64,000 nucleotides of DNA from CAVVSD01 sp963837655 (GTDB taxonomy: Bacteria; Actinomycetota; Thermoleophilia; Solirubrobacterales; Solirubrobacteraceae): positions 372,001 through 436,000 of the forward strand of contig CAWIOK010000002.1 in the NCBI GenBank assembly GCA_963837655.1, in the 5' to 3' direction. The notes under the pieces were generated by a model that was not told the origin of the DNA, searched no databases, and worked only from the letters and a program-made list of their open reading frames with translations. The position numbers and the translations under genes are program-made. How positions within the stretch are numbered: position 1 is the first letter of the stretch; the number at the start of each line of letters is the position of its first letter. Positions 42,129 through 51,018 of the stretch are shown here, in pieces.

Positions 42129-44246
42129 TCAGGCCGGTCGTGCCTCCGCGTTCGCGTGGGTTGCCAGCGCCTCCAGCGCGGCCTGCGCCTCGGGGAGGAA
42201 GTCGAAGAGCACGAACGAGTGCACGCTGTCCTCGACCAGCTCGAGCGTCACGTGGACGCCTGCCGCCTCGGCTGCCGCGGCCAGCCCACGCGCGTCGTCG
42301 ACCAGCGCCTCGTCCGCGGCCGCCTGGATGAGCAGCGGCGGCAGGCCCTGCAGGTCGGCCCGCAGCGGGGAGACCAGCGGGTCGGCCGGGTCGGTGGTGT
42401 GCAGGTAGGAGGCGGCGAGCATCCGCAGGCGATCGCGGTTCAGCAGAGGATCGCGGGACGAGACGGCGCTCGACGTCGCGCTCGTCACCGACAGGTCGCA
42501 GAAGGGCGACACGACGTGCAGCGCGGCCGGCAGCGGCTCACCTGCGTTGCGCAGCCGCACCGCGAGGGCGACGGCCAGCCCCCCGCCGGCGTCCTCGCCG
42601 CTGACGACGATGCGGCCCGGCGCGTGCTCTCGCACGAGCCAGAGGTACGTGGTGACGACGTCGTCGAGCGCGGCCGGGAAGGCGTGCTCCGGGGCCGGGC
42701 GGTAGTCGGGCACGAGCGCCCAGCCGCCGACCGCCTCCGCGAGCCGTGATGCGAGGGCGACCGCGCCACGGGCGGAGCCCATCGTGTAGCCGCCGCCGTG
42801 GAGGTGCAGCACGACGGTCGCGTCGTCGGCGACACCCCCCGCCGGGGCGACGCGCAGCGCGTGGACGCCGTCGCACGAGACGTCCTGCGCCGTCACGCCG
42901 GGCGGCGTCGGGAACGCCCGCTCGGTGAAGCGCTCGTAGCCCTCGCGCTCGCCCACCCACAGTCGCGCCCGGTCCTCGAAGGCCAGCGCGCCCTTCCACA
43001 GCTCGTACGCGCGCTGCGCCTCTGGGCGCTGCATGACCTGGGGTCTCCCGGCCGCGGCCGGCAGCGGCTTCTCCGCCTCGCGGATCGCATCGTGGCCGTA
43101 GAGCCAGCCGAACATCGTCTCGCCGACCGGGTCCATGCGGAGCATCCCCTGCAGCCGGCCGTCGCGCGCGCGCTGTTGGACGGGATCGGGCTCGTTGAAC
43201 ATCGCGAGGTTCGTCCGCGCTGAGATGAGCATCGACGCGGTCCGCGCCTGTCGGCGTGCGGCGAACTCCTGCAGCGCGGCCGGGACCCCGCCCGGCCCGC
43301 CGGCCCGGCGCAGGCAAGCCGCGAGCGTCACGGAGTCCTCCAGCGCCTGGGCGGCGCCCTGCCCGGCGCTCGGCGGCGTCGGGTGGGCCGCGTCGCCCAT
43401 GAGGATGATGCGATCCGTCCCCCAGACGGGGAGGGGGTCGCGGAAGAAGATCGGCGTGATGAGCGCCGAGGTGATCCGGTCGATGATCGTCAGCACGTCG
43501 TCGGTCGCGCCCTCGAACGAGCTGCGCAGATCGTCGAGGTCGCCCGACGGGCCCCACGCCTCGCGGAGGATCTCCGTCGTCGGGACGAACCCGTTGAACG
43601 TCTGGAGGTCCGGCCGGATCGGATAGGTCATCGCGTGGCGGCCGCGGCCGGGCCAGGTCACGATCGCGTGCTCGAAGCCCTCGGGCATCCGTTGCATCGG
43701 GATCGTCCCGCGCCACGCCGCCACGCCGGTGAAGCGCGCCTCCTGCTCGCCGAAGAGGATCGTCCGGACCGTGGAGCGCAGGCCGTCGGCTCCGACCATG
43801 ACGTCGCCGAACACCTCGTCGCCGTCCTCGAGCTTCGCGACGACGCCGTCCGGCCGCTCCTCCAGGCCGATGAGCTTGGCGTTGAGCCGCACGCGCTCGG
43901 ACGGAACCTGCTCCACGAGGCTCTCGAGCAGGTCGGCACGGTGCATGCAGATGTAGACGTCGCCGTAGTGCTCGGCCATGCCCGTGTACTGCTGGGTGAA
44001 GATCGTCCGCCCGTCGTCCATGCGGCGCCACTCGCCGGCGTCGATGCGGACCCCGCTGCGGCGCACGTGCTCAGCCGCCCCGAGCTGGGTCAGGACACGC
44101 ATCGCGTTCGCGTGCATGCCGATGCCGGAGCCGATCTCCGTCAGCTCGGGTGCCTGCTCCAGGACGCACGGGTCCAGGCCCGCCTGCTCCAGCGCGATCG
44201 ACGTGGCCATCCCGCCGATGCCGCCACCGATCACCAGGACGCGCAT
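42129..44246 (-). CDS. Fusion: FAD aromatic monooxygenase + HSL-type hydrolase with Asp in nucleophile position
   Basis: 705 residues. Residues 1-400 are a salicylate/3-hydroxybenzoate hydroxylase-type monooxygenase: GGGIGGMATSIALEQAG, VGADGLRSTVR and GDAAHPTPPSAGQGAAQALED. After a linker, residues 455-700 form an HSL/GDSAG-type alpha/beta hydrolase with oxyanion H483-G-G-G, and a late His676 in DSVHSFVLF. The nucleophile motif normally reads GDSAG; here it is GEDAG, with Asp552 instead of Ser. Asp nucleophiles occur in epoxide hydrolases and dehalogenases of the same fold, so this may change chemistry or abolish it. The gene is divergent from the decayed operon; 144 bp lie between the starts. 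Confidence 0.88.
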   Translation of the reverse strand: MRVLVIGGGIGGMATSIALEQAGLDPCVLEQAPELTEIGSGIGMHANAMRVLTQLGAAEHVRRSGVRIDAGEWRRMDDGRTIFTQQYTGMAEHYGDVYICMHRADLLESLVEQVPSERVRLNAKLIGLEERPDGVVAKLEDGDEVFGDVMVGADGLRSTVRTILFGEQEARFTGVAAWRGTIPMQRMPEGFEHAIVTWPGRGRHAMTYPIRPDLQTFNGFVPTTEILREAWGPSGDLDDLRSSFEGATDDVLTIIDRITSALITPIFFRDPLPVWGTDRIILMGDAAHPTPPSAGQGAAQALEDSVTLAACLRRAGGPGGVPAALQEFAARRQARTASMLISARTNLAMFNEPDPVQQRARDGRLQGMLRMDPVGETMFGWLYGHDAIREAEKPLPAAAGRPQVMQRPEAQRAYELWKGALAFEDRARLWVGEREGYERFTERAFPTPPGVTAQDVSCDGVHALRVAPAGGVADDATVVLHLHGGGYTMGSARGAVALASRLAEAVGGWALVPDYRPAPEHAFPAALDDVVTTYLWLVREHAPGRIVVSGEDAGGGLAVALAVRLRNAGEPLPAALHVVSPFCDLSVTSATSSAVSSRDPLLNRDRLRMLAASYLHTTDPADPLVSPLRADLQGLPPLLIQAAADEALVDDARGLAAAAEAAGVHVTLELVEDSVHSFVLFDFLPEAQAALEALATHANAEARPA

Positions 44247-44318
44247 CGCACCCCCGTCAAGACCCCCACGTGCTCGCTCCCAATCACGAAAACCCCTTTC
44301 GAACGATCGGGCTCTAGT

Positions 44319-44356
44319 ATTCCATCTTGCGCAACGTGTTCTTCTATGCGCACAAT
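44319..44356 (+). promoter_or_regulatory. IclR-linked control element, copy A
   Basis: This 38-bp stretch matches 48041-48078 at 31 of 38 positions and in the same orientation. Both begin ATTCCATCTTGCGC and end GCACAAT or GCACAAT-like sequence. TTGCGC (44327-44332) and CACAAT (44351-44356) are spaced 18 bp apart as possible -35 and -10 elements; TTGCGC and GCACAA are also near inverted repeats. It lies 34 bp before the GTG start at 44391, so it should drive the catabolic operon. Confidence 0.75.
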
Positions 44357-44390
44357 ATTGACGTCACCGATTGCAGTGGAGGAGGGGCTC

Positions 44391-44577
44391 GTGACGCTGA
44401 AGCGACTGCGAGTGGACAACGTAGGAAGCATGCTGCGCCCGGACGCGCTTCGCGAGGCATTCGTGAAGTTCAGCGAGGGCACCCTCTCCGAGGAGCAGCT
44501 CACGCATGAGCAGGAGCCAGCCCGACGTGCCGGCGGTCGCGGACGAGGCGGTCGCCGCCACGCTGCACGGGCGGTGA
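44391..44577 (+). pseudogene. Remnant of a cobalamin-independent methionine synthase-like gene
   Basis: A strong ribosome site (GGAGGAGGGG) precedes GTG 44391. The first 42 codons (RLRVDNVGSMLRPDALREAF, then SEGTLSEEQLTHEQE) match the N-terminus of MetE-like/UroD-fold proteins of about 370 residues. Homology stops near 44516. A short piece in another frame (PDVPAVADEAVAATLHGR) then ends at 44577, overlapping the next start as GTGA. The body of the gene has been deleted. The initial frame runs on without a stop into the next gene. Confidence 0.75.
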
Positions 44578-45465
44578 CGCGCCGGCGGGGGGCCCACAAC
44601 ATCGCCGATCTGCAGCGCGCGGCTCGTCGGGCGCTCCCCAGGTCGGTGTACGAGTTCATCGACGGCGGGGCCGAGGATGAGGTCACGCTCGCGCGCAACC
44701 GCAGTGACTTCGCCGAGCTCGCGCTCGTCCCGCGCGTGCTGCGCGGCGTGGGTGAGGTCGATACGTCGACGACCGTGCTCGGCCAGCGCGTCGCCGTCCC
44801 GGTGCTGGCTGCGCCGACGGGGCTGGCGACCTTCGCCCACCCCAGCGGCGAGGTGGGGGTCGTGCGCGGCGTGCACGACGCGGGGTCCCTCTACCTGCTG
44901 TCGGGCGCGTCGGCGCGGACGCCCGAGGAGGTGGCGGACGCGACGCGGGGCGCCAAGCCGTGGTTCCAGCTGTACCTGGGGCCTGATCGAGGCCGGGCGC
45001 GCGAGCAGGCCGCGCTGGTCGAGCCGGTTCCTGCGCGCCCGCGGGCTTTCGGTCGGCGGGGGCGGCGTGAAGGGCGCGGTCGCGTTCGCGACGCGCGTGA
45101 ACGCGATGATGGATCCCACCCTCACCTGGGAGACGCTGGACTGGCTGCGCGGCGAGTGGCCGCGCGCGCTGCTGGTGAAGGGCGCGCTTCCCGGGGTCGC
45201 CGACGCGGTCGGCGAGGACGCCGAGGTCTTCCTGGACGGCGGTGTGCGGCGGGGGACGGACGTCGTCAAGGCGCTGGCACTCGGAGCGCGCGCGTGCCTC
45301 GTCGGGCGCCCCGTGCTCTACGGTCTCGCGGCCGGGGGCGAGTCCGGTGCACGCCGAGCGGTCGAGCTGCTGCGTGAGGAGCTGTCGACGAGCATGGCCC
45401 TGATGGGCTGCTCGGGCGTCTCCGAGGTCACGCCCGACCACATCCACGACGGGAGGGTCAGATGA
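44574..45465 (+). pseudogene. Broken FMN-dependent alpha-hydroxy acid dehydrogenase
   Basis: The N-terminal half is clear from GTG 44574 (NIADLQRAARRALPRSVYEF, VLAAPTGLATFAHPSGE, KPWFQLYL). Near 44985-45005 homology moves to another frame, with about 60 residues lost, and resumes at FLRARGLSVGGGGVKGAVAF. At about 45182 a second, in-frame deletion joins LLVKG to ALPGVADAV. It removes about 40 residues, including the active-site SNHGGRQLDG segment with the catalytic His and Arg. The C-terminus (VFLDGGVRRGTDVVKALALG) is intact. No active enzyme is possible, yet the downstream SDR is still coupled to its stop by ATGA. Confidence 0.88.
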
Positions 45466-46292
45466 CGGCAGGGGTTCAGGAGGACGTCTTCGACGTGCGC
45501 GACGACGTCGCGCTCGTCACGGGCGCGGCGAGCGGCCTGGGCCTCGCGTTCGCGGAGGCGCTCGCCGAGCGCGGCGCGCGCGTCACGCTCGCCGACGTCG
45601 ACGCCGACGTCCTGGCGACGTCCACCCATGCCCTCGCCGACCGCGGGCTGCACGTCCGCGCCGAGGTGGTCGACGTCACCGACGCGGACGCGGTGCAGGG
45701 CGCCGTCGACCGGATCGTCGAGCTCGAGGGCAGCCTCGACGTCGTCTTCGCCAACGCGGGCATCGGCGCAGTCCCGGGCTACGCGTTCGAGGGCGGCCAG
45801 ACGCTCGACGCGATCAGGTCGGAGGACCTCAACCGCGTCCTCGGCGTGAACCTCCACGGGATGCTGAACACGATCGGCAGCGCCGCCGGCGTCATGAAGG
45901 CCCAGCGGTCCGGGCGGATCGTCGTCACGTCGTCGATCGCCGGCGTCCAGCCCGAGCCGTTCGTCTGCTACGGCTACATCTCCAGCAAGGCCGCCATCAT
46001 CAACATCGTCCGGCACGCGGCGCTTGAGCTCGCGCCGTACGGCATCACGGTGAACGCCATCGCCCCCGGGCCCGTGAAGGGCACCCGGATCGGCGGCGGC
46101 GCCACACTCGATCCGACGGCGGACGCCGAGGCCGGGTGGGCGAAGATGATCCCCATCGGTCGCATGGGGATGCCGAGCGAGCTCAAGGGAGTCGCCCTGT
46201 TGCTCGGATCGAAGGCGTCGAGCTTCCTCACGGGGCAGACGCTCGTCATCGACGGCGGCGCCACGCTCGCCGGACCGGGGGTACAGAGCTGA
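45462..46292 (+). CDS. SDR-family oxidoreductase
   Basis: 276 residues. The cofactor motif TGAASGLGLAFAEAL, NAG motif FANAGIGAV and catalytic SSIAGVQPEPFVCYGYISSK (Ser, Tyr-x3-Lys) are all present, as is the C-terminal TGQTLVIDGGATL. It should oxidise or reduce a hydroxy/keto group with NAD(P)(H). GGGAGG precedes the ATG, which overlaps the pseudogene stop. The stop overlaps the lactonase start by one base. Its pathway partners are the lactonase and the ThDP enzyme under the IclR-type regulator. Confidence 0.9.
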   Translation: MTAGVQEDVFDVRDDVALVTGAASGLGLAFAEALAERGARVTLADVDADVLATSTHALADRGLHVRAEVVDVTDADAVQGAVDRIVELEGSLDVVFANAGIGAVPGYAFEGGQTLDAIRSEDLNRVLGVNLHGMLNTIGSAAGVMKAQRSGRIVVTSSIAGVQPEPFVCYGYISSKAAIINIVRHAALELAPYGITVNAIAPGPVKGTRIGGGATLDPTADAEAGWAKMIPIGRMGMPSELKGVALLLGSKASSFLTGQTLVIDGGATLAGPGVQS

Positions 46293-47248
46293 TGGTCGAG
46301 ACCGTTCGTGGGCCGGTGGCCGCGCGGGACCTTGGGACGTCGCTGCTGCACGAGCACGTCTTCATCGCGAGCCCCGAGGGGATCGCCAACTTCAACCATC
46401 ACTGGGGCGCGCCCTGGTGGGACGAGGAGGAGCGCGTCGGGGCCGCCGTCGCCGATCTGCAGGAGCTGCTCGACCTCGGAGTGAAGACGATCGTCGATCC
46501 GACCGGGTTCGGGCTGAGCCGCGACGTCCACAGGCTCCAGCGCGTGAACGCCGACGTGGACATGCACATCGTCGTGTGCACCGGCCTCTACGCCTTCATC
46601 GAGGTCCCCGGGTACCTCAAGTACCGCAGCGCCGAGAACCTCGGGTCGATGTTCCAGCACGAGATCGAGGTGGGCATCGACGACACCGGCGTGAAGGCGG
46701 CGTTCCTGAAGTGCGCCATCGAGAGCTACGGGGTCGTCGGCGACATCCCGCTGATCCTCGACGCCGTGGCATTGGCGTCCGTCGCGACGGGCGCGCCGAT
46801 CATGGTGCACACCAACGCGGAGGCGAAGACCGGGCTGACGGCCCTGTCGGAGCTCACGTCACGTGGGGTGGACCCCACGCGCATCGTGATCGCGCACGCG
46901 GGCGACTCCAACGACATGGACTACCTGCGCGAGATCGGCGACTCCGGCGCGGTCCTGGGGCTCGATCGGTTCAACATCCCGTCGTTCAACTCCGACGAGG
47001 AGCGCATCGAGACGCTGCTGAAGCTGCTCGACGAGGGCTACATCGACCGCATCCACCTGGCGCATGACGCCGCGACGTTCAACGACTTCATGCACCACAA
47101 CCCGCCGTTCGAGGGCGCCGAGCCGACCTACACGCACATCCACCGCGAGATCCTCCCGAAGCTACGCGAGCGCGGCGTGACGGACGCTCAGATCGACGAG
47201 ATGCTGGTCACCAACGCCCGGCGGTTCCTCGCGCCGGACGAGGTCTAG
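46292..47248 (+). CDS. Phosphotriesterase-family hydrolase (lactonase-like)
   Basis: 318 residues, binuclear-metal TIM barrel. The first ligands H-x-H are in LLHEHVF, the bridging carbamylated Lys in GVKAAFLKCAIE, then HTN in IMVHTNAEAKTG and IAHAGDSND, with a final Asp in LAHDAATF. Most members of this group are lactonases with weak phosphotriesterase activity. With the SDR it could open a lactone produced by alcohol oxidation; that pairing is inference. It overlaps the SDR stop by one base (TGATG). Confidence 0.88.
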   Translation: MVETVRGPVAARDLGTSLLHEHVFIASPEGIANFNHHWGAPWWDEEERVGAAVADLQELLDLGVKTIVDPTGFGLSRDVHRLQRVNADVDMHIVVCTGLYAFIEVPGYLKYRSAENLGSMFQHEIEVGIDDTGVKAAFLKCAIESYGVVGDIPLILDAVALASVATGAPIMVHTNAEAKTGLTALSELTSRGVDPTRIVIAHAGDSNDMDYLREIGDSGAVLGLDRFNIPSFNSDEERIETLLKLLDEGYIDRIHLAHDAATFNDFMHHNPPFEGAEPTYTHIHREILPKLRERGVTDAQIDEMLVTNARRFLAPDEV

Positions 47249-47252
47249 GGTC

Positions 47253-48011
47253 CTAGGGGAGACGCCGCTGCGCCTCCGCCGACACGCGGCGGAGGACGGC
47301 GATCACCTCGTCCGTCCGTTCGTCGGTCATGCGGGTCTCGGGCGCCGAGACCGCGAGCGAGCCGACGATCCGGCCGCTGGAGGTGCGCTGCACGAGCCCG
47401 ACGGCTGCGATCCCCGCCTCGGATTCGCCGCGGTTGCGCGCGTAGCCGAGCCGGCGGACCTCGTCGAGCTCGTCGAAGAGCGCCGCACGGGTGTCGAAGT
47501 GGCCGTAGCCCCGCTCGTCGGAGAACATCTCCAGCAGCTCCGACTCGTCGAGCTCGGCGAGCAGCGCCTTGCCCCCCGACGTCGAGTAGACCGGATAGGA
47601 GATGCCGACGCGCGCGGTCGTGCGCAGCGCGTGCGTGCCCTCGACGCTCTCGGCGAAGCGGCAGTTGATGCCCTCGCGCACGATGAGGTGCGCGGTCTCC
47701 CCGAGCTCGGAGACGAGCTGCTCGAGGAAGGGCCGGATGTGCGCGCGGACATCGACCTGGCGCAGCGCGGACAGGCCGATCTCGGCGAGCACCGGGCCGA
47801 CGCGGTACGCACGGTTCGGTCCCTGCTCGACGATGCCGTAGCTGTGGAGCATCGCGAGCAGTCGATGCGCGGTGGAACGGGCCACGCCGAGCTCCGCGCT
47901 TGCCTCCGAGACCCGGATCTCCTCCCTGTCGCGCAGGATCACCAGCAGCCGGAGAGCGTTCTCGACGGAACTGATCGGATGCGCCGGTTTGGCGGGCGAA
48001 GGCTCGAGCAT
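47253..48011 (-). CDS. IclR-family transcriptional regulator
   Basis: 252 residues. An N-terminal winged helix (ISSVENALRLLVILRDREEI, LGVARSTAHRLLAMLHSYGI) is followed by the IclR ligand domain (RVGISYPVYSTSGGKALLAE). The ATG at 48011 is preferred; the ATG at 48047 falls inside control element B. The protein is divergent from the ThDP enzyme, and the duplicated element lies upstream of both that gene and the decayed operon, so it is the likely regulator of the island. Confidence 0.9.
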   Translation of the reverse strand: MLEPSPAKPAHPISSVENALRLLVILRDREEIRVSEASAELGVARSTAHRLLAMLHSYGIVEQGPNRAYRVGPVLAEIGLSALRQVDVRAHIRPFLEQLVSELGETAHLIVREGINCRFAESVEGTHALRTTARVGISYPVYSTSGGKALLAELDESELLEMFSDERGYGHFDTRAALFDELDEVRRLGYARNRGESEAGIAAVGLVQRTSSGRIVGSLAVSAPETRMTDERTDEVIAVLRRVSAEAQRRLP

Positions 48012-48040
48012 GGGGGCAGGATAGTTCGGGTTCCGCCAGA

Positions 48041-48078
48041 ATTCCATCTTGCGCTACACGTTCTGCTCAGTGCACAAT
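48041..48078. promoter_or_regulatory. IclR-linked control element, copy B
   Basis: Second copy of the element at 44319-44356 (31/38 identical). TTGCGC (48049-48054) and CACAAT (48073-48078) keep the 18-bp spacing. It lies in the gap between the IclR start (48011) and the ThDP-enzyme start (48116), placed to control both. Confidence 0.75.
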
Positions 48079-48115
48079 GTCTCGCGGAGACGAACTCAGC
48101 AGGGAGGGGTGGGCA

Positions 48116-49759
48116 GTGACGCAGGTTGCGACGCAGGTGAACTTCGCCGAGGCAGTCGCGCGTGGCATCGCGGCGGAGGACGTGACCGACGTGTTCGGGA
48201 TCATGGGCTCTGGGAACATGCGGGTCCTGCACCACCTCGAGCACGACCACGAGGTGGCGTACTACGCGGCACGCCACGAGTCGGGCGCGGTGGCCGCGGC
48301 GGACGGGTTCGCGCGGGCGACCGGGCGCGTCGGGGTCTGCCTCGTGACGCAGGGCCCCGGGCTGACGAACACGATCACGCCGCTCATCACCGCCCGCAAG
48401 GCGAACACGCCGCTCGTCCTCGTCACGGGCGACTCGTCGGGAATCCTCACCCCGACCGACCCGTTCGCGCGGGTGCAGTCAGTGCCGTACGCCACGCTGC
48501 TGGCGGCCGCCGACGTGCCTGTGATCCGCGTCGAGCGCGAGACCGTCGCGCGCAACGTGCGCGAGGCGTTCGAGCGGGCGGCGCGCGACCTCACCCCGGT
48601 CGCCCTCGTCATGCCCTACGAGTACGAGCTCACGGACGCAGGCGACATGGCCATGCCCGCCGAAGGGCCCCCGGCTCCGGTCGAGCCCGACGCGGCGGAG
48701 CTGGACGCCGCCGTCGAGCGGCTCGTCGCAGCTCAGCGCCCGCTCGTCCTGGCCGGCCGCGGCGCGTTCCGCGCGGGCGCCGCCGACGCACTGCGTCAGC
48801 TCGCCGACGAGCTCGGCGCGGTGCTCGGGACCTCGCTGCCCGCCAGTGGCCTGTTCCGCGGGCACCCGGCCGATCTGGGACTCGTCGGCGGCTTCGCGCG
48901 CCCGACCGTGCAGGAGGCCGTGAACGCATGCGACTGCGTCCTCGCTGTCGGAGCGGGCCTCAACGGCTTCACCACCGATCAGCAGACGCTCATGGCGGAC
49001 GCGCACGTCATCCACTGCGACCGCGACCCGCGGGCCTTCGGCCGACACCGGGATGTGAGCTCTGCGATCACGGGCGACGCCCGCCTGGTGGCCGAGGCGC
49101 TTCTCGCGCGTCTGCGCGCGCGAGAGTTCGAAAGGGCGACCGTGCGGGAGGTGCCTGAGGTCGTCGCGGCGCTGGACCGGCCGCGCTCGGACCCGTTCCG
49201 GGACGAGTCCTCGCCAGGGCTGCTGGACCCGCGTGCGCTCTGTGGGAGGCTCGACGAGGTGCTGCCGTCCGACCGGGCGGTCGTCACCGACGGCGGGCGC
49301 TTCGTGTCTCACGTCGTGCGCCGTGTGCATCCCGAGTCGCCCGACGCACTGCTGTACATGCAGGAGTTCGGCTCCGTCGGCGGCGGGCTGGGCGCTGCGA
49401 TCGGCGCGGCGCTGGGGCGGCCCGACCGGCTGACCGCGCTGTTCATCGGCGACAGCGGGATCATGATGACGCTCGGCGACCTCGACATCGCCATCCGCGA
49501 GCACGTGCGGCTGCTCGTCGTGTGCATGAACGACGAGGCGCTCGGCTCGGAGATCACGCTGCTGGGCGGCGCGGGGCTGGACATCCGCGACGCCTACATG
49601 CGCACGCCGGACCTCGCCGAGGTCGCGCGGGCGATGGGCGCCGAGGGCGAGCGGATCGACGCGCTGGACCAGCTCGACGGCCTTCCGGAGCGACTGGAGG
49701 AGCTGCGCGGGCCGCTCGTCCTGGACTGCCGCGTCATGCGCGAGGGGGTGGGGATCTAG
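48116..49759 (+). CDS. Thiamine-diphosphate-dependent enzyme (acetolactate synthase/decarboxylase-like)
   Basis: 547 residues with the three ThDP domains. The catalytic Glu is in RHESGAVAAADGFARATG. QGPGLTNTITPLITARKANTP follows. The cofactor loop is GDSGIMMTLGDLDIAIREH ending in MND, a GDS/N-type variant of the usual GDG-NN motif. It may be a decarboxylase, lyase or acetyltransferase of the acetolactate-synthase superfamily; specificity cannot be read. AGGGAGGGG precedes GTG 48116; an ATG at 48077 lies in the promoter and is rejected. The stop shares CTAG with the carotenoid-oxygenase gene. Confidence 0.85.
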   Translation: MTQVATQVNFAEAVARGIAAEDVTDVFGIMGSGNMRVLHHLEHDHEVAYYAARHESGAVAAADGFARATGRVGVCLVTQGPGLTNTITPLITARKANTPLVLVTGDSSGILTPTDPFARVQSVPYATLLAAADVPVIRVERETVARNVREAFERAARDLTPVALVMPYEYELTDAGDMAMPAEGPPAPVEPDAAELDAAVERLVAAQRPLVLAGRGAFRAGAADALRQLADELGAVLGTSLPASGLFRGHPADLGLVGGFARPTVQEAVNACDCVLAVGAGLNGFTTDQQTLMADAHVIHCDRDPRAFGRHRDVSSAITGDARLVAEALLARLRAREFERATVREVPEVVAALDRPRSDPFRDESSPGLLDPRALCGRLDEVLPSDRAVVTDGGRFVSHVVRRVHPESPDALLYMQEFGSVGGGLGAAIGAALGRPDRLTALFIGDSGIMMTLGDLDIAIREHVRLLVVCMNDEALGSEITLLGGAGLDIRDAYMRTPDLAEVARAMGAEGERIDALDQLDGLPERLEELRGPLVLDCRVMREGVGI

Positions 49760-51018
49760 GGGGCGTGCAACCAGGCACCGTGCAGGCCGAACGGCACGCG
49801 CACCGGGAGCAGCAGCCGAGTGACGGGCCCCGCGCCGAGATCGTCGGCGTCGAGGACGAGCAGCTCCGCGGCGTGCCTCGCGACGTCATGCACGAGCCCG
49901 GCGATGAGCGTGCGCCCGTCGACCTCGCCGACCGGGAGCATCTCACCTCCGTACCGCCCGTCCCCGAAGACGTGGTCCTCGCGCGCACCGGACTCCAGGT
50001 CGATCACCGACACGCCGCCTGATGCGGTGAAGTTCCCGTCGCTCGGACGGGTCACGACCACGCGGCGACCGCAGGGCAGCAGCTGGGGGAAGTCGCAGGG
50101 CTCGTCGTCGATGTCCGCCTCGGTCACGCGACCGGTCCGGCCGTCGATGCTCCAGCGACGCAGCGAGCCGGGCGTGGCTTCGTAGGGGTTCTCCTCTCCC
50201 ACGGTCACGCCGGGCACGCGCCGGCGCGGTCCGACCACGTGGACGGTCCCGTTCTCCGACCAGGCAGCCGCGATGTGCGAGACGTGCGCCGGGGTCACCT
50301 CGCCGGTCACCGCGCCCGAGCCGACACGGTCGGCGAGCACGATCGACGCGCCCGCCTCGGGGTCCCACCGCACGCCGCGCTCGGCGCGCCGCCACGGCAG
50401 GTCGAGGAGGACGACGCGGCCGTCGACTACGCGCAGGTCGTGGAGGATCGGGCGGCGCGCCGCGACGTGGCGGCCGGTCGCATGCCAGCGGCCGGCGTCG
50501 TCGCGCTCGAGGAAGGTGAGCGTCGGATCGCTCCACGAGGAGCCCACCGTCACAGGACGGCCGTCGACCCGCGCGACGTGCGGCAGGACCATCGTCACCC
50601 CATCGGCGTCGAGAACGTCGGGGCCGCGCGTCTCGAGCGTCTCCGGATCGATGCGCCAGGGACGCCCGACGTCGCTGAGTGCCAGCAGGCCGTGGCCGTG
50701 GCCGAGGTCGACCAGACCAGCGGAGGCCGGCTCCTCGGCGCGCCCGAACGCCGGCACGAGATCGTCGAGCGACGGCGTGCGCACCCAGCGGTTGTCGTAC
50801 GTCGCGCGCCCGTCCTCGATGCGGACCGCGTGCACCATGCCCTGCCCGTCGTGCCACATCCCGGCGACACCCTGCGCCGTCGCGCGGTTGGGGCCGTTGC
50901 GCACGTAGGTCCCGGCCAGCCCGCGCGGCAGATCACCTTCCACGATGACCTCGAGCTCGATCCCCTCGCTGCGGACGGGCGTGTAGTTGGCGAGCAGATC
51001 CCCGGTCGGCGCGGTCAT
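49756..51018 (-). CDS. Carotenoid oxygenase (RPE65/CCD)-family enzyme
   Basis: 420 residues. The N-terminal GLAGTYVRNGPNRATAQG is typical of carotenoid cleavage oxygenases, and His residues fitting the four iron ligands occur in LPHVARVDG, ILHDLRVVDG, SHIAAAW-type and FGLHGAWLH segments. The family cleaves carotenoids, stilbenes or related double bonds with Fe2+ and O2. Its ATG overlaps the stop of the NHLM ABC gene as ATGA, making it the last cistron of the azole-peptide cluster. No carotenoid synthesis genes are near. Confidence 0.88.
   Translation of the reverse strand: MTAPTGDLLANYTPVRSEGIELEVIVEGDLPRGLAGTYVRNGPNRATAQGVAGMWHDGQGMVHAVRIEDGRATYDNRWVRTPSLDDLVPAFGRAEEPASAGLVDLGHGHGLLALSDVGRPWRIDPETLETRGPDVLDADGVTMVLPHVARVDGRPVTVGSSWSDPTLTFLERDDAGRWHATGRHVAARRPILHDLRVVDGRVVLLDLPWRRAERGVRWDPEAGASIVLADRVGSGAVTGEVTPAHVSHIAAAWSENGTVHVVGPRRRVPGVTVGEENPYEATPGSLRRWSIDGRTGRVTEADIDDEPCDFPQLLPCGRRVVVTRPSDGNFTASGGVSVIDLESGAREDHVFGDGRYGGEMLPVGEVDGRTLIAGLVHDVARHAAELLVLDADDLGAGPVTRLLLPVRVPFGLHGAWLHAP

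Noticed and set aside
48012..48047. ATG 48047 as start of the IclR gene
   Set aside because: The codon is part of the repeated control element; ATG 48011 gives a normal family length.
48077..48115. ATG 48077 as start of the ThDP enzyme
   Set aside because: It lies within the -10-like part of the duplicated control element; GTG 48116 has a strong ribosome site.
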